DNA of 34,923 nt from CAVQUE01 sp046290435 (lineage in GTDB: Bacteria > Actinomycetota > Acidimicrobiia > Acidimicrobiales > UBA8592). Under the pieces are notes generated by a model. That model searched no databases. It was not told the origin of the DNA and saw only the letters and a list, made by a program, of their open reading frames with translations. The DNA lies in NCBI GenBank assembly GCA_046290435.1, contig JBKAGO010000062.1, positions 1 through 34,923 on the forward strand. Direction: 5' to 3'. Of the stretch, positions 7,724-15,463 are shown one piece after another. Within the stretch, counting starts at the first letter, position 1. Every line of letters begins with the position of its first letter. A program made the translations under genes and the position numbers.

Positions 7724-9757
7724 GTGAGCGACGGACCCACCAACAAGGCCAGCTACGACGCCGACGCAATCCAGACCCTCGAGGGCCTCGAGGCCGTCCG
7801 CAAGCGCCCGGGCATGTACATCGGTGGCACGGGCTCCGACGGGCTCATGCACCTGCTCTGGGAGCTCATCGACAACGCCGTCGACGAAGCTGCGGCAGGT
7901 CACTGCGACCGCATCGACATCACGCTGCACCGCGACGGTTCGATGGAGGTCTCCGACAACGGTCGGGGCATCCCCATCGATCTCCACAAGAAGCGCAAGG
8001 TGTCGGCCCTCGAGGTCGTGCTCACCGAACTCCACGCCGGCGGCAAGTTCGGCGGCGGTGCCTACACCTCCTCGGGCGGCCTGCACGGGGTGGGTGCGTC
8101 AGTGGTCAACGCCTTGTCGTCAAAGCTCATCGCCGAGGTCGACCGCGACGGATGGTCGCACCGGCTGTGCTTCCGAGAGCGCATCGCCGGCCAGTTCGGA
8201 CCCAACGGCGGCTTCAAGGCCGGCCACGGCCTCGACCAGGTCAAGCGCACCAAGAAGACCGGCACCCGGGTGCGGTTCTGGCCCGACCTCGAGGTCTTCG
8301 ATCCCGACGCCGGCGTCAACTGGGACCTCGTCTGCGAACGTGTGGCCCGCACGTGCTTCATCGTCCCGGGGTTGCGGATCCGCCTCGAGGATCGTCGTGC
8401 CGGCCAGGACAACGAGCCGTTCGAGTACATCTCACGCGGTGGCCTGTCGGACCTCGTCGACTCCATGAGCATCGGCGAACCCGTCTGCGAGATCATCACG
8501 GTCAGCGGCATCGACACCTTCACCGAGAAGGTGCCCGTCGACGGCAAGATGACCGAGGTCACCCGCGAGTGCACCGTCGAGGCGGCGCTGCGATGGGTCA
8601 AGGGCTACGAGACGAACGTCGCCACGTTCGTCAACACCATCCCCACCCCCGAGGGCGGCACCCACCTGGCCGGTTTCGACCGGGCCCTCACCCGTGCTGT
8701 CAACGACACCCTTCTCGCCGGGTCGAAGAAGCTGGCGAAGCTGGCCCGGACGGGCAACGACCGCGCCGGCAAGGACGACGTCCAGGAGGGGCTGATCTGT
8801 GCGCTGAAGGTCACCTTCCCGGAGCCGCAGTTCCGGGGCCAGACCAAACAGGAGCTGGGCACACCGGCGGTGCAGGGCATCGTGTACGACGTCGTCAAGC
8901 AGAGCCTGACCGACTGGTTCGACGGTGCCGGCAAGAAGACCCACATCGCCGCGGTGCGCGAGAAGATCACCAACGCCGTGGTCAACCGGGTGGCCTCCAA
9001 GGAGGTCCTCGACGCCAAGCGCAAGGCGGCGAACCTGGCCAACACCGGCATGCCCGTCAAGCTCGCGGACTGCCGGGTCCACGGTCCGGACAGCGAACTG
9101 CTCATCGTGGAGGGCGACTCGGCCGCAGGCCCGGCGAAGGCCGGCCGTGACGCCGAGTACATGGCGGTGCTGCCGCTGCGCGGCAAGGTCGTCAACGCCG
9201 GCAAGGCCACCATCAAGCAGGTCATCGACAATGCCGAGGCCCAGGCGCTGATCACCGCCATCGGCGCGGGCTCGGGCCGCGAGTTCAAGCTCGAGGACGC
9301 CCGCTACGGACGCATCATCATCCTGTGCGATGCCGACGTCGACGGCAGCCACATCCGATGCCTGCTCCTGACGTTGATGTACCACTACATGCGCCCGATG
9401 CTGGCCGAGGGCCGTGTGTTCGCGGCCCAGCCCCCGCTGTACTCGGCGAAGTGGCGGGGCGAGACCCACTACGCGTTCACCGACGCCGAGCGCGACCGTG
9501 TCGCCGAAGCGAAGAAGATCCCGCTCGACAAGTGGGTGCGGTTCAAGGGCCTGGGCGAGATGGACGTCGACGAGCTGGCCGAGACCACCCTCGATCCCCA
9601 GACCCGCATCCTCAAGCGCATGACGATGCACGACGCCGCCGAGGCCGCGACCGCCGCCGAGATGTTCGAGACCCTGATGGGCAACGACGTCGCGGCCCGC
9701 CGCGAGTTCGTGCTGAGCAACAGCGAGCTCGTCGATCGCGATGCCCTCGACATCTGA
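7724..9757 (+). CDS. parE: DNA topoisomerase IV subunit B (type IIB ATPase subunit, ParE)
   Basis: Encodes 677 residues from the GTG at 7724, 52 nt after parC. The GHKL ATPase domain shows ELIDNAVDEA, the DNGRGIP turn and SGGLHGVGASVVNALS. The transducer domain follows. The Toprim domain has EGDSAAGPAK near residue 463 and the metal-binding DADVDGSHI near 536, ending with the PLRGK and GLGEMD signatures. EGDSAAG, GAGSGR and the GGLHGVGAS wording favour ParE over GyrB, which usually has EGDSAGG; length fits either. ATP hydrolysis by this subunit drives strand passage through the ParC gate. The A-then-B order is the reverse of the usual gyrB-gyrA order at oriC. An ASCH-domain gene starts 65 nt downstream. 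Confidence 0.88.
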   Translation: MSDGPTNKASYDADAIQTLEGLEAVRKRPGMYIGGTGSDGLMHLLWELIDNAVDEAAAGHCDRIDITLHRDGSMEVSDNGRGIPIDLHKKRKVSALEVVLTELHAGGKFGGGAYTSSGGLHGVGASVVNALSSKLIAEVDRDGWSHRLCFRERIAGQFGPNGGFKAGHGLDQVKRTKKTGTRVRFWPDLEVFDPDAGVNWDLVCERVARTCFIVPGLRIRLEDRRAGQDNEPFEYISRGGLSDLVDSMSIGEPVCEIITVSGIDTFTEKVPVDGKMTEVTRECTVEAALRWVKGYETNVATFVNTIPTPEGGTHLAGFDRALTRAVNDTLLAGSKKLAKLARTGNDRAGKDDVQEGLICALKVTFPEPQFRGQTKQELGTPAVQGIVYDVVKQSLTDWFDGAGKKTHIAAVREKITNAVVNRVASKEVLDAKRKAANLANTGMPVKLADCRVHGPDSELLIVEGDSAAGPAKAGRDAEYMAVLPLRGKVVNAGKATIKQVIDNAEAQALITAIGAGSGREFKLEDARYGRIIILCDADVDGSHIRCLLLTLMYHYMRPMLAEGRVFAAQPPLYSAKWRGETHYAFTDAERDRVAEAKKIPLDKWVRFKGLGEMDVDELAETTLDPQTRILKRMTMHDAAEAATAAEMFETLMGNDVAARREFVLSNSELVDRDALDI

Positions 9758-9822
9758 GCGGATCGCGGTGACGCGTGCACGCTCGAGCAAACCGTCCATG
9801 GATTCGGCAGACAGGCGCCCCC

Positions 9823-10407
9823 GTGCTGATCAAGCGTGCGGTCCTCGATGCCATCGCCGCAGGTGACATCGATCTGGTTTTCCGGCGGTGGAAGCGGCCG
9901 ACGGTCAAGGCCGGTGGCACGCTGCGCACGGCGGTCGGCATGCTCGACATCGTCGACGTGTCGGTGATCGACGAGGCCGCCATCACCGACGCCGACGCCC
10001 GGCGTGGCGGCTTCGCCTCCGCCGACGAGCTCCGCTCCGATCTCGGTCGACGCGACGACCCGGAGCGCCGCACCTACCGGGTGCAGGTGCGTCCCGGTGC
10101 CGAGGATCCGCGTGAGGCCCTGCGGGCGGCGGCGGAGCTGTCCGACGACGACGTGGCCGAGCTCGACCGGCGCCTCGACGGGCTCGACGCCCGCTCGCCC
10201 ATCGGTCCTTGGACCCGGACGACGCTGCAGCTCCTGGCCGATCATCCCCACGTCCGGGCCGTGGAGCTGGCCGAGATGGTGGGCCGTGAGCGGGCGCCGT
10301 TCAAGGCCGACGTCGCCAAACTCAAGCGCCTGGGCCTGACCATCAGCCACTCCCCCGGCTACGAGCTGTCGCCGCGGGGACAGGCCTACCTCGACCGCAC
10401 GCGCTGA
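9823..10407 (+). CDS. ASCH-domain protein with C-terminal winged-helix-like region
   Basis: Encodes 194 residues from the GTG at 9823, chosen because related proteins begin at this MLIKRAVLDAI motif; a GTG at 9775 would add 16 residues. Residues 1-60 contain FRRWKRPTVKAGGTLRTA, which resembles the ASCH (PUA-like) beta-barrel, a fold often tied to RNA or modified-nucleotide binding. The C-terminal third (about 125-194) reads as a short winged-helix-like unit (VRAVELAEMVGRERAPFKAD, then LKRLGLTISHSPGYELSPRG). The middle is acidic. It follows parE by 65 nt and may share its transcript; whether it is also SOS-controlled is unknown. It is cytoplasmic with no membrane segment. The exact function is not known. 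Confidence 0.68.
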   Translation: MLIKRAVLDAIAAGDIDLVFRRWKRPTVKAGGTLRTAVGMLDIVDVSVIDEAAITDADARRGGFASADELRSDLGRRDDPERRTYRVQVRPGAEDPREALRAAAELSDDDVAELDRRLDGLDARSPIGPWTRTTLQLLADHPHVRAVELAEMVGRERAPFKADVAKLKRLGLTISHSPGYELSPRGQAYLDRTR

Positions 10408-10426
10408 CGGTTACGCCGGTCCTGGC

Positions 10427-10855
10427 TCAGTTGCCGGGCTTCCAGATCATCAGCACGAGCATCACGGCCAGCGACAGGTGCAAGACGCCGGTGAAGACCG
10501 GCTTCTTGTCGCTCATGTCGGGCAGCTTGATGTAGCTCGGCGGATAGGCCAGCACCGCAGCGGCCACCGTCAGGATCCACACGAGACTCCCGACCGAAAG
10601 CCAGGCTTCGTCGAAGTTGAGCTGATCGCTCGAGGCCCCGACCCCGGCACCGCCGAAGAGCCCAGCGGCAAACAGACCCGGGGCCATCACCTTCGCGGCG
10701 GCTGCGTCGAAGGTGGAGGTCGTGGTGCCGTTCTTGCGGGCCTGGACGGCCATGACCGGGGCGAGGAACGCGGCGCCGGCGCCGATGATCACCCCGATGA
10801 TGTGGAAGAAGTTCAAGAGGTTGTAGAGGAAGCTGCCGACTTCTGCGAACACCAT
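10427..10855 (-). CDS. Small four-helix membrane protein (DUF2269-like)
   Basis: Encodes 142 residues from the ATG at 10855. Four hydrophobic segments are visible at about residues 8-35, 50-67, 77-99 and 118-139. The first carries FFHIIGVIIGAGAAFLAP, with an intramembrane His; the last carries LHLSLAVMLVLMIW, also with a His. This arrangement resembles DUF2269-type predicted integral membrane proteins, whose function is unknown. The pair of buried His might bind a cofactor such as haem, but that is speculation. It is convergent with the ASCH gene (19-bp gap) and divergent from the 370-residue protein gene, so it probably forms its own transcript. A longer reading frame upstream is only an extension into Arg-rich sequence. 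Confidence 0.68.
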   Translation of the reverse strand: MVFAEVGSFLYNLLNFFHIIGVIIGAGAAFLAPVMAVQARKNGTTTSTFDAAAAKVMAPGLFAAGLFGGAGVGASSDQLNFDEAWLSVGSLVWILTVAAAVLAYPPSYIKLPDMSDKKPVFTGVLHLSLAVMLVLMIWKPGN

Positions 10856-10880
10856 GGCGACGGGCCTTTCGAACACGGAT

Positions 10881-10905
10881 CGATGCGGCGCCGCCGATGC
10901 GGCGC
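10881..10905. repeat. Two copies of an 11-bp repeat, 14-bp period
   Basis: CGATGCGGCGC occurs at 10881-10891 and again at 10895-10905 in the divergent promoter region between the small membrane protein and the 370-residue protein. Paired half-site spacing of 14 bp could mark a regulator binding site, or be a simple duplication. A -10-like TACACT lies downstream at 10972-10977. Confidence 0.45.
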
Positions 10906-11035
10906 AACGGCCGCACCGTATCCCCCGCCCGCGGCTTCTGGCGATTCCGGACCGGCGAGCGGCTGCGGTTCTACACTCCGCGCCAGTCGGGACGGCGACC
11001 GCCGCGCCGACCCGCCTCGCTGGAGAGATCGCCCG

Positions 11036-12148
11036 ATGCTCAGTCCCCTCGACGACTATCCGATCCACCAGGTCCCCAAGCCCATCGGGCTCGTGGCCAC
11101 CACCGACCACAACGCCTACGGGCGCTACTGGTTCGGCGCGTTCGAGCGCACGGGCCGGTTCCTCGTCGAGGCGGCGTTCGGGCGCTACCCGAACCTGGGC
11201 GTGGTCGACGGTTCGGTCTCGATCGCCATCGACGGCCGACAGATTGCGTTCCACGCCAGCGGCGCTTCACCTGCAGATCCGATGGACACCTCGGTCGGGC
11301 CGATGCGCCTCACGATCGTCGAGCCGATGCGGGCGTTGCGCATCGACGTGGCCGAGAACGACACCGGCTTCAGTGCCGAGCTGCACTGGCGGGCCCGGGT
11401 GGGCGCGTTGCTCGAGGACCACACGGTGATGCACTCGGGCAACCTCACGATCGTGGACATGGCCCGGTTCCTGCAGTTCGGCTCGTGGTCGGGCACGGTG
11501 ACCGTCGACGGCGTCACCACCGAGCTGGCCGACGACATGGTCGTGGGTGCACGCGACCGCTCGTGGGGTATTCGCCCGGTCGGGTCGCAGTCGCCGCGTG
11601 CGCAGGCATCGAACCCGCCCAGTGCCTGGCTGTGGGCCCCGATCCACTTCGATGACGAGTGCCGCAGCCTGGGGTACTTCCAGCGCCCCGGCGGCGAGAT
11701 CTGGCGCGGCGACGGCTTCCGCCTGCCGGTGGTCGACCCGATCGAGACGGTCACGGACCCGACCGGCCTGGAACGGTTCCACCCGGTGGGCCAGCACCTG
11801 GAGTTCGTGCCGGGAACCCGCCGGATCGCCCGCGCCACCTTCGAGATGAGCGACCCGGCCGGCGCCACCCGCACCCTCGAGGTCGAGTCGCTCGGCTGGT
11901 TCATGATGAAGGGCCTCGGCTACACGAACCCCGAGTGGGGCCACGGCGTGTGGGCCGGCGAACGCATCGGCCGCGAGGACTGGGTCCACGCCGACGCCGA
12001 CCCCGCCGACTTCACCGCACAGCACCTGCACCACGCGGTGCGGGCGCGGGTCGACGGCATCGAGGGCGTCGGCCTGCTCGAACAGATCATCTTCGGCCCC
12101 CATACCCAGTTCGGCTTCCACGACACGTTGGATCCCGCCCCCGCCTGA
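11036..12148 (+). CDS. Conserved hypothetical protein, possible calycin/CrtC-like beta-barrel
   Basis: Encodes 370 residues from the ATG at 11036, with GGAGAG about ten bases upstream. I do not recognise it with certainty. It has no signal peptide, membrane segment or known catalytic signature. The sequence is rich in beta-prone stretches with paired aromatic residues (NAYGRYWFGAFERTGRF, SWGIRPVGSQ, WLWAPIHFDDECRS, EVESLGWFMMKGLGY). The two halves seem to repeat the pattern of a ligand-binding barrel, as in hydroxyneurosporene synthase (CrtC)-like and similar lipid-associated proteins of actinobacteria. A role with hydrophobic substrates would fit the nearby P450 and steroid genes, but this is weak inference. 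The TrmO-GNAT gene starts 15 nt downstream, so the two probably share a transcript. Confidence 0.65.
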   Translation: MLSPLDDYPIHQVPKPIGLVATTDHNAYGRYWFGAFERTGRFLVEAAFGRYPNLGVVDGSVSIAIDGRQIAFHASGASPADPMDTSVGPMRLTIVEPMRALRIDVAENDTGFSAELHWRARVGALLEDHTVMHSGNLTIVDMARFLQFGSWSGTVTVDGVTTELADDMVVGARDRSWGIRPVGSQSPRAQASNPPSAWLWAPIHFDDECRSLGYFQRPGGEIWRGDGFRLPVVDPIETVTDPTGLERFHPVGQHLEFVPGTRRIARATFEMSDPAGATRTLEVESLGWFMMKGLGYTNPEWGHGVWAGERIGREDWVHADADPADFTAQHLHHAVRARVDGIEGVGLLEQIIFGPHTQFGFHDTLDPAPA

Positions 12149-12163
12149 GACCAGGGAGTTGCC

Positions 12164-13126
12164 ATGACGACGCAGCCGACCCGACCGAATGCCATCGAGA
12201 TGGTTCCGATCGCGGTCGTGCGCGGCGGGCGTGCCGAACCGATCGACGACGACTGGGGCGACATGCTCTGCGAGATCGTCCTGGACGACCGGTTCCCGCC
12301 CGACGCGCTCGACGGGCTCGACGAGTTCTCCCACGTCGACGTCGTCTACGTGTTCGACCAGGTCGACGAGGCGACCATCACCGTCGGCGCCCGTCACCCA
12401 CGCGGCAGGGCCGACTGGCCGCGGGTCGGGATCTTCGCCCAGCGGGCGAAGGGCCGGCCGAACCGGATCGGCGTGACGACCTGCGAGATCGTCGAGGTCG
12501 ATCAGCGGGTCGTGACCGTCCGAGGACTCGACGCCATCGACGGCACCCCGGTCCTCGACCTCAAGCCCTCCATGGTCGAGTTCGCGCCGAGGACCCCCGT
12601 CCGCCAGCCCGCCTGGTCACACGAGCTGATGCGTGGCTACTGGACGATCATTCGCACTGTGGCGGACCCCGGCGGGAGCGTCGGTGGGGTGGTGATCGAG
12701 CGGCTCGGCGTCGGCGACGTCCAGCGGGCTCGGGCCGCGTTCGAGATGATGCACGACGTGTTCGACGAGGACCCCGACGTGCTGTCCGACGGCTACGTGG
12801 CGGGCCTTCTCGCCGACGAGTCGTTCTGGGCGATCGTGGCCTTCGAGGCCGGCGAGGCGATCGGATGCATCACCGGCCACGAGCTGGCGATGACCCGCCA
12901 CGAACGCACGGAGCTCTTCGTCTACGACCTCGCCGTGAGAGCCGACCGCCAACGGCGCGGCATCGGCCGTCGCCTCGTCGACGCGCTGGTCACCGGTGCG
13001 GCCGATCGCGGGATCGATGTCGTGTTCGTGCCCGCCGACGACGACGACACCCACGCGCTCGCCTTCTACACGAGCCTCGGCGGCCGCCCCACCAAGGTGA
13101 CGATGTTCGACCTCGGCAGCGAGTGA
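12164..13126 (+). CDS. TrmO-like tRNA methyltransferase fused to a GNAT acetyltransferase
   Basis: Encodes 320 residues from the ATG at 12164, behind AGGGAG. Residues about 10-142 match the TrmO/TsaA/VirR beta-barrel family. They include the SAM-binding-region signature HPRGRADWPRVGIFAQR, then RPNRIGVTTCEI, and GLDAIDGTPVLDLKPS. Bacterial TrmO N6-methylates t6A37 in tRNA decoding ACN codons. Residues about 175-320 are a GNAT domain. Its acetyl-CoA motif is ELFVYDLAVRADRQRRGIGR, followed by FVPADDDDTHALAFYTSLGG. This wording is closest to the AAC(3)-I aminoglycoside acetyltransferase branch. TrmO is normally about 230 residues with its own C-terminal domain, absent here. The two activities in one chain may modify one RNA or simply be coupled. 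Resistance should not be assumed from the GNAT half. Confidence 0.8.
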   Translation: MTTQPTRPNAIEMVPIAVVRGGRAEPIDDDWGDMLCEIVLDDRFPPDALDGLDEFSHVDVVYVFDQVDEATITVGARHPRGRADWPRVGIFAQRAKGRPNRIGVTTCEIVEVDQRVVTVRGLDAIDGTPVLDLKPSMVEFAPRTPVRQPAWSHELMRGYWTIIRTVADPGGSVGGVVIERLGVGDVQRARAAFEMMHDVFDEDPDVLSDGYVAGLLADESFWAIVAFEAGEAIGCITGHELAMTRHERTELFVYDLAVRADRQRRGIGRRLVDALVTGAADRGIDVVFVPADDDDTHALAFYTSLGGRPTKVTMFDLGSE

Positions 13127-13205
13127 CACCCGCCATCAGGCAGGACACCCACGTGCGCGGCATCGGCGCTGTCCGCTGCCCCAGACTCCGCGACATGACT
13201 CCTAC

Positions 13206-13222
13206 TACTCTGCCAATCCGTG
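13206..13222 (+). promoter_or_regulatory. Probable leaderless promoter of the alpha/beta hydrolase
   Basis: TACTCT at 13206-13211 fits a -10 box and ends 8 nt before the GTG at 13220, placing the transcription start at or beside the start codon. No ribosome site is seen, consistent with a leaderless mRNA. No clear -35 element. Confidence 0.45.
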
Positions 13223-14050
13223 CCCTCGCCGTCACCCGTCCTTGATCGCACCTTCGACTGGCACGGAAGTACCGTCCGTCACGGCCGCTTCGGCGACGGG
13301 CCTCCAGTCGTGCTCTGCCACGGGACACCGTGGTCGAGCTTCGTCTGGCGATCTGTCATCGACGCGCTCGAGACCGACTGGACGGTCTTCGCCTGGGACA
13401 TGGTCGGCTACGGCCAGTCCGACAAACCCGATGGCGATGTATCGCTGCGAGCACAGGGAGAGCTCATGGCAGCGCTGATCGGACACTGGGGCATCGAGCT
13501 TCCACACGTCGTCGCCCATGACTACGGCGGAGCGGTCGCGCTCCGCACTCACCTCATCCATGAGGTTCCCGTCTCCTCGCTCGCGCTCGTCGACGTCGTC
13601 GCCCTGCGGCCCTGGGGTTCACCGTTCTTTCAGCTCGTTGCCGAGAACGCCGAGGTGTTTGCCGCCCTGCCGAGCAACATCCACGAAGCTGTTGTGCGCG
13701 AGTACATCTCGGGTGCGAGCAGCCCGGGCCTGCGCTCTGATGTGTTGGACCAACTCGTGGCGCCGTGGCTCGGTGCCGGTCAGGGCGCGTTCTATCGCCA
13801 GATCGCACAGGCCGACGAGAGCTACACGATCGAGTTCGAGACGCTGCTCGAATCGGTCAGCGCGCCGACCCACATCATCTGGGGCGCAGACGACGCGTGG
13901 ATCCCTCCCGATCGAGTATCGCGTCTCCAAGCGGCGATCCCGGGCAGCACCTCGACGATCATCGAGGGAGCCGGCCATCTCGTTCAGGAAGATGCTCCCG
14001 CAGCGGTCGCCATCGCAATCCACCGCTGGCTGCACGGCCAACTCCCGTAG
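13220..14050 (+). CDS. Alpha/beta hydrolase with Asp nucleophile (dehalogenase/epoxide hydrolase-like)
   Basis: Encodes 276 residues from a leaderless GTG at 13220. The fold signatures are in order: oxyanion-hole HGTPWSS at 34-40, nucleophile elbow AHDYGGA with Asp101, a cap region (about 130-200), acid WGADDAW with Asp224 or Asp225, and catalytic His253 in GAGHLVQED. Asp instead of Ser at the elbow is the mark of haloalkane dehalogenases and soluble epoxide hydrolases, which form an alkyl-enzyme ester. The HGTPWSS motif (HG rather than HGNP) and missing WGG elbow leave the choice between them open. Codon use is less extreme than in the neighbours (more A/T third positions), hinting at later acquisition. 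It stands alone between the TrmO-GNAT gene and the HNH element. Confidence 0.8.
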   Translation: MPSPSPVLDRTFDWHGSTVRHGRFGDGPPVVLCHGTPWSSFVWRSVIDALETDWTVFAWDMVGYGQSDKPDGDVSLRAQGELMAALIGHWGIELPHVVAHDYGGAVALRTHLIHEVPVSSLALVDVVALRPWGSPFFQLVAENAEVFAALPSNIHEAVVREYISGASSPGLRSDVLDQLVAPWLGAGQGAFYRQIAQADESYTIEFETLLESVSAPTHIIWGADDAWIPPDRVSRLQAAIPGSTSTIIEGAGHLVQEDAPAAVAIAIHRWLHGQLP

Positions 14051-14261
14051 CCACCGACCGGCTGCGCGCCGTTACCGCAAGCGACCCCGGCTTCTCGACC
14101 AAACCAAGAGGACCACGCCAGATCTGCGAGACGCGGATCGGCTTGTCCCATCCGCTATCGGCCTTCCGTGCGCCGAGACGACAGCGGCGACTGCTCGTCA
14201 TCGCGGGGAACGTTCCGGTCGGCCGCACACTTCCGGCGATGTGCAGCCCTTCGCCGAAGCG

Positions 14262-14344
14262 GCGGACGCGTCCGCAGACGCGTCGCTGACCTGCGGATTT
14301 GTGGTTTCGACGGTGATCGTCGGACGCGTCCGCGGACGCGTCCG
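14262..14344. repeat. Array of GGACGCGTCC palindromes
   Basis: The 14-bp palindrome GCGGACGCGTCCGC (14262-14275) is followed by GACGCGTC (14277-14284). Further on, two abutting 12-bp palindromes CGGACGCGTCCG (14321-14332 and 14333-14344) make a 24-bp palindrome. The two blocks match as direct repeats at about 21 of 23 positions and are 59 bp apart. All four units contain ACGCGT. They could be operators, or recognition or pairing sites tied to the downstream nuclease. Confidence 0.75.
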
Positions 14345-14363
14345 GTCCTGGCGAGGTGGACAG

Positions 14364-14429
14364 GTCGCTACGATCGAGGAACGCCCCTCCCCTCTGACCG
14401 ATCCCTCGATCGTAGCGACACCCAAGGAG
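14364..14429 (+). promoter_or_regulatory. Perfect 16-bp inverted repeat plus ribosome site of the HNH gene
   Basis: GTCGCTACGATCGAGG (14364-14379) returns as its exact reverse complement at 14404-14419, with a 24-nt loop. AAGGAG at 14424-14429 is the ribosome site, eight bases before the GTG start. The left arm also contains TACGAT, a -10-like hexamer. The structure could be an operator for a dimeric regulator, or, if transcribed, a leader hairpin limiting expression of the nuclease. Confidence 0.65.
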
Positions 14430-14437
14430 TAGGTCCC

Positions 14438-15457
14438 GTGGAGAACACAAGCACCCTGGAACGAAGCCCGGTTGTCGGGGCGGGCCCGTTGGGGGCGGAG
14501 TTGGTGGCGTTGTCCGGCGAGCTCCGCCGCTATCAGTACCGCATCGTCGTGGCTGCAGCCGCGTTCGCCGAGTCTCCCGAGTGGATCCTGGACGGTTCGC
14601 CCACGGCGGCGCACTGGCTCGCCACGGTGGCCGACGTCGAGGCGTGCACGGCACGGGAGTGGATCCGTATCGGCAAGGCCCTCACCGTGTTGCCGGTGAC
14701 GGCTCAGGCGTTCGCCGAGCGGCGTCTGTCGTATTCGACGGTCCGCACCCTGACGCGTACGGCCAGCCCGGAGAACGAGGCCGAGCTCGTCGAGTTGGTG
14801 GCCGGTGTGGCGGCGGCCGAGGTCGGCAAGGTCATCGCCACGTGGATGCGGCGCAACCTTCCGGACGAGGACATCGCGGCGCGCCAGCGGGCGTCGCGTT
14901 CGGTGAAGTGGCGCACCGAGGCCGACGGCATGGTCGTGTTCACCCTGCGCCTGCAACCGCACATCGCTGCGGTGTTGATCTCGTTGTTGTCGGTGTTGGT
15001 GATGCGTTCGAAGGCCCGCCGCGAGGCCGACGGCACCTACCCCTCCACGGCCGCCCAGTACGCGGACACCATCGAGGAGGTCCTCGACGAGGGCACCGGA
15101 CGCGTCGACACCGAGGTGATCTTCCATGTCCGCGGCGACGGCGCGACGACTGATGACGGCACCCCGATCTGTGACACCGTCATCACCGAGCTCGTATCGG
15201 ACGCGTTCCTGCGGGTGCTGATCCACGACGCCGACGGCAAGCCCATCAACGCGTCCGGTCGCCAGCGTCACCCGACAGCCCGTCAACGACGAGTCGTGAA
15301 GGAACGCGACCGCAGCTGCGTCGACTGCGGCCGCCACGACCTCGGCGAATACGACCACGTCCCCGAATACGAAGCCAGCCGCCGCACCATCGTCGACGAA
15401 CTCCAGCTCCGCTGCGCCCCCTGCCACCACCGACGCCACCACCCACCGACGATCTGA
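14438..15457 (+). CDS. DUF222-HNH endonuclease-like protein (13E12 repeat family)
   Basis: Encodes 339 residues from the GTG at 14438 with AAGGAG upstream. The N-terminal two thirds is a DUF222 domain: an Ala/Glu-rich helical region with WILDGSPTAAHWLATVADVE near residues 48-67 and the LSYSTVRTLTR motif. The C-terminal 50 residues form an HNH nuclease module: CVDCG, then EYDHVPEYEASRRTIVDELQ as the DH-containing middle, then CAPCHHRRHH. Two CxxC pairs should bind structural zinc, and the second His of the HH and DH pairs is catalytic. This family is abundant and repeated in actinobacterial genomes (REP13E12 in Mycobacterium tuberculosis, where it hosts phage attachment). The protein is intact. 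The flanking palindromes and adjacent possible gene remnant suggest a mobile or selfish origin; this is inference. Confidence 0.85.
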   Translation: MENTSTLERSPVVGAGPLGAELVALSGELRRYQYRIVVAAAAFAESPEWILDGSPTAAHWLATVADVEACTAREWIRIGKALTVLPVTAQAFAERRLSYSTVRTLTRTASPENEAELVELVAGVAAAEVGKVIATWMRRNLPDEDIAARQRASRSVKWRTEADGMVVFTLRLQPHIAAVLISLLSVLVMRSKARREADGTYPSTAAQYADTIEEVLDEGTGRVDTEVIFHVRGDGATTDDGTPICDTVITELVSDAFLRVLIHDADGKPINASGRQRHPTARQRRVVKERDRSCVDCGRHDLGEYDHVPEYEASRRTIVDELQLRCAPCHHRRHHPPTI

Positions 15458-15463
15458 CGGTCG

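Larger units (their letters stand above)
14051..14437. other. 387-bp gene-free region before the HNH gene
   Basis: No convincing gene. The left part (14051-14200) has moderate GC and, on the minus strand, a short coding-like stretch containing GWDKPIRVSQIWRGPLGLVE that has no start and no recognised homology; it may be a remnant. The right part holds the palindrome array (14262-14344) and the 16-bp inverted repeat (14364-14419) described separately, then the HNH ribosome site. Confidence 0.5.

Noticed and set aside
5257..9757. Calling the pair gyrA/gyrB and placing oriC here
   Set aside because: Order A-B, absence of dnaA, dnaN or recF, degenerate GyrA box and EGDSAAG in the Toprim domain favour topoisomerase IV. 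No DnaA-box cluster was seen.
8432..9799. A 455-codon minus-strand frame inside parE
   Set aside because: Antisense of a confidently identified gene, with no recognisable domain.
9798..9822. ATG at 9798 as start of the ASCH gene
   Set aside because: It is out of frame with the ASCH coding sequence; the GTG at 9823 fits the domain start.
12660..13126. Aminoglycoside resistance gene
   Set aside because: The GNAT half only resembles AAC(3)-I in general motifs and is fused to a tRNA methylase domain; no resistance should be inferred.
14321..14344. CRISPR or integron attachment array
   Set aside because: Only four short palindromes with unequal spacing and no cas, integrase or spacer pattern.
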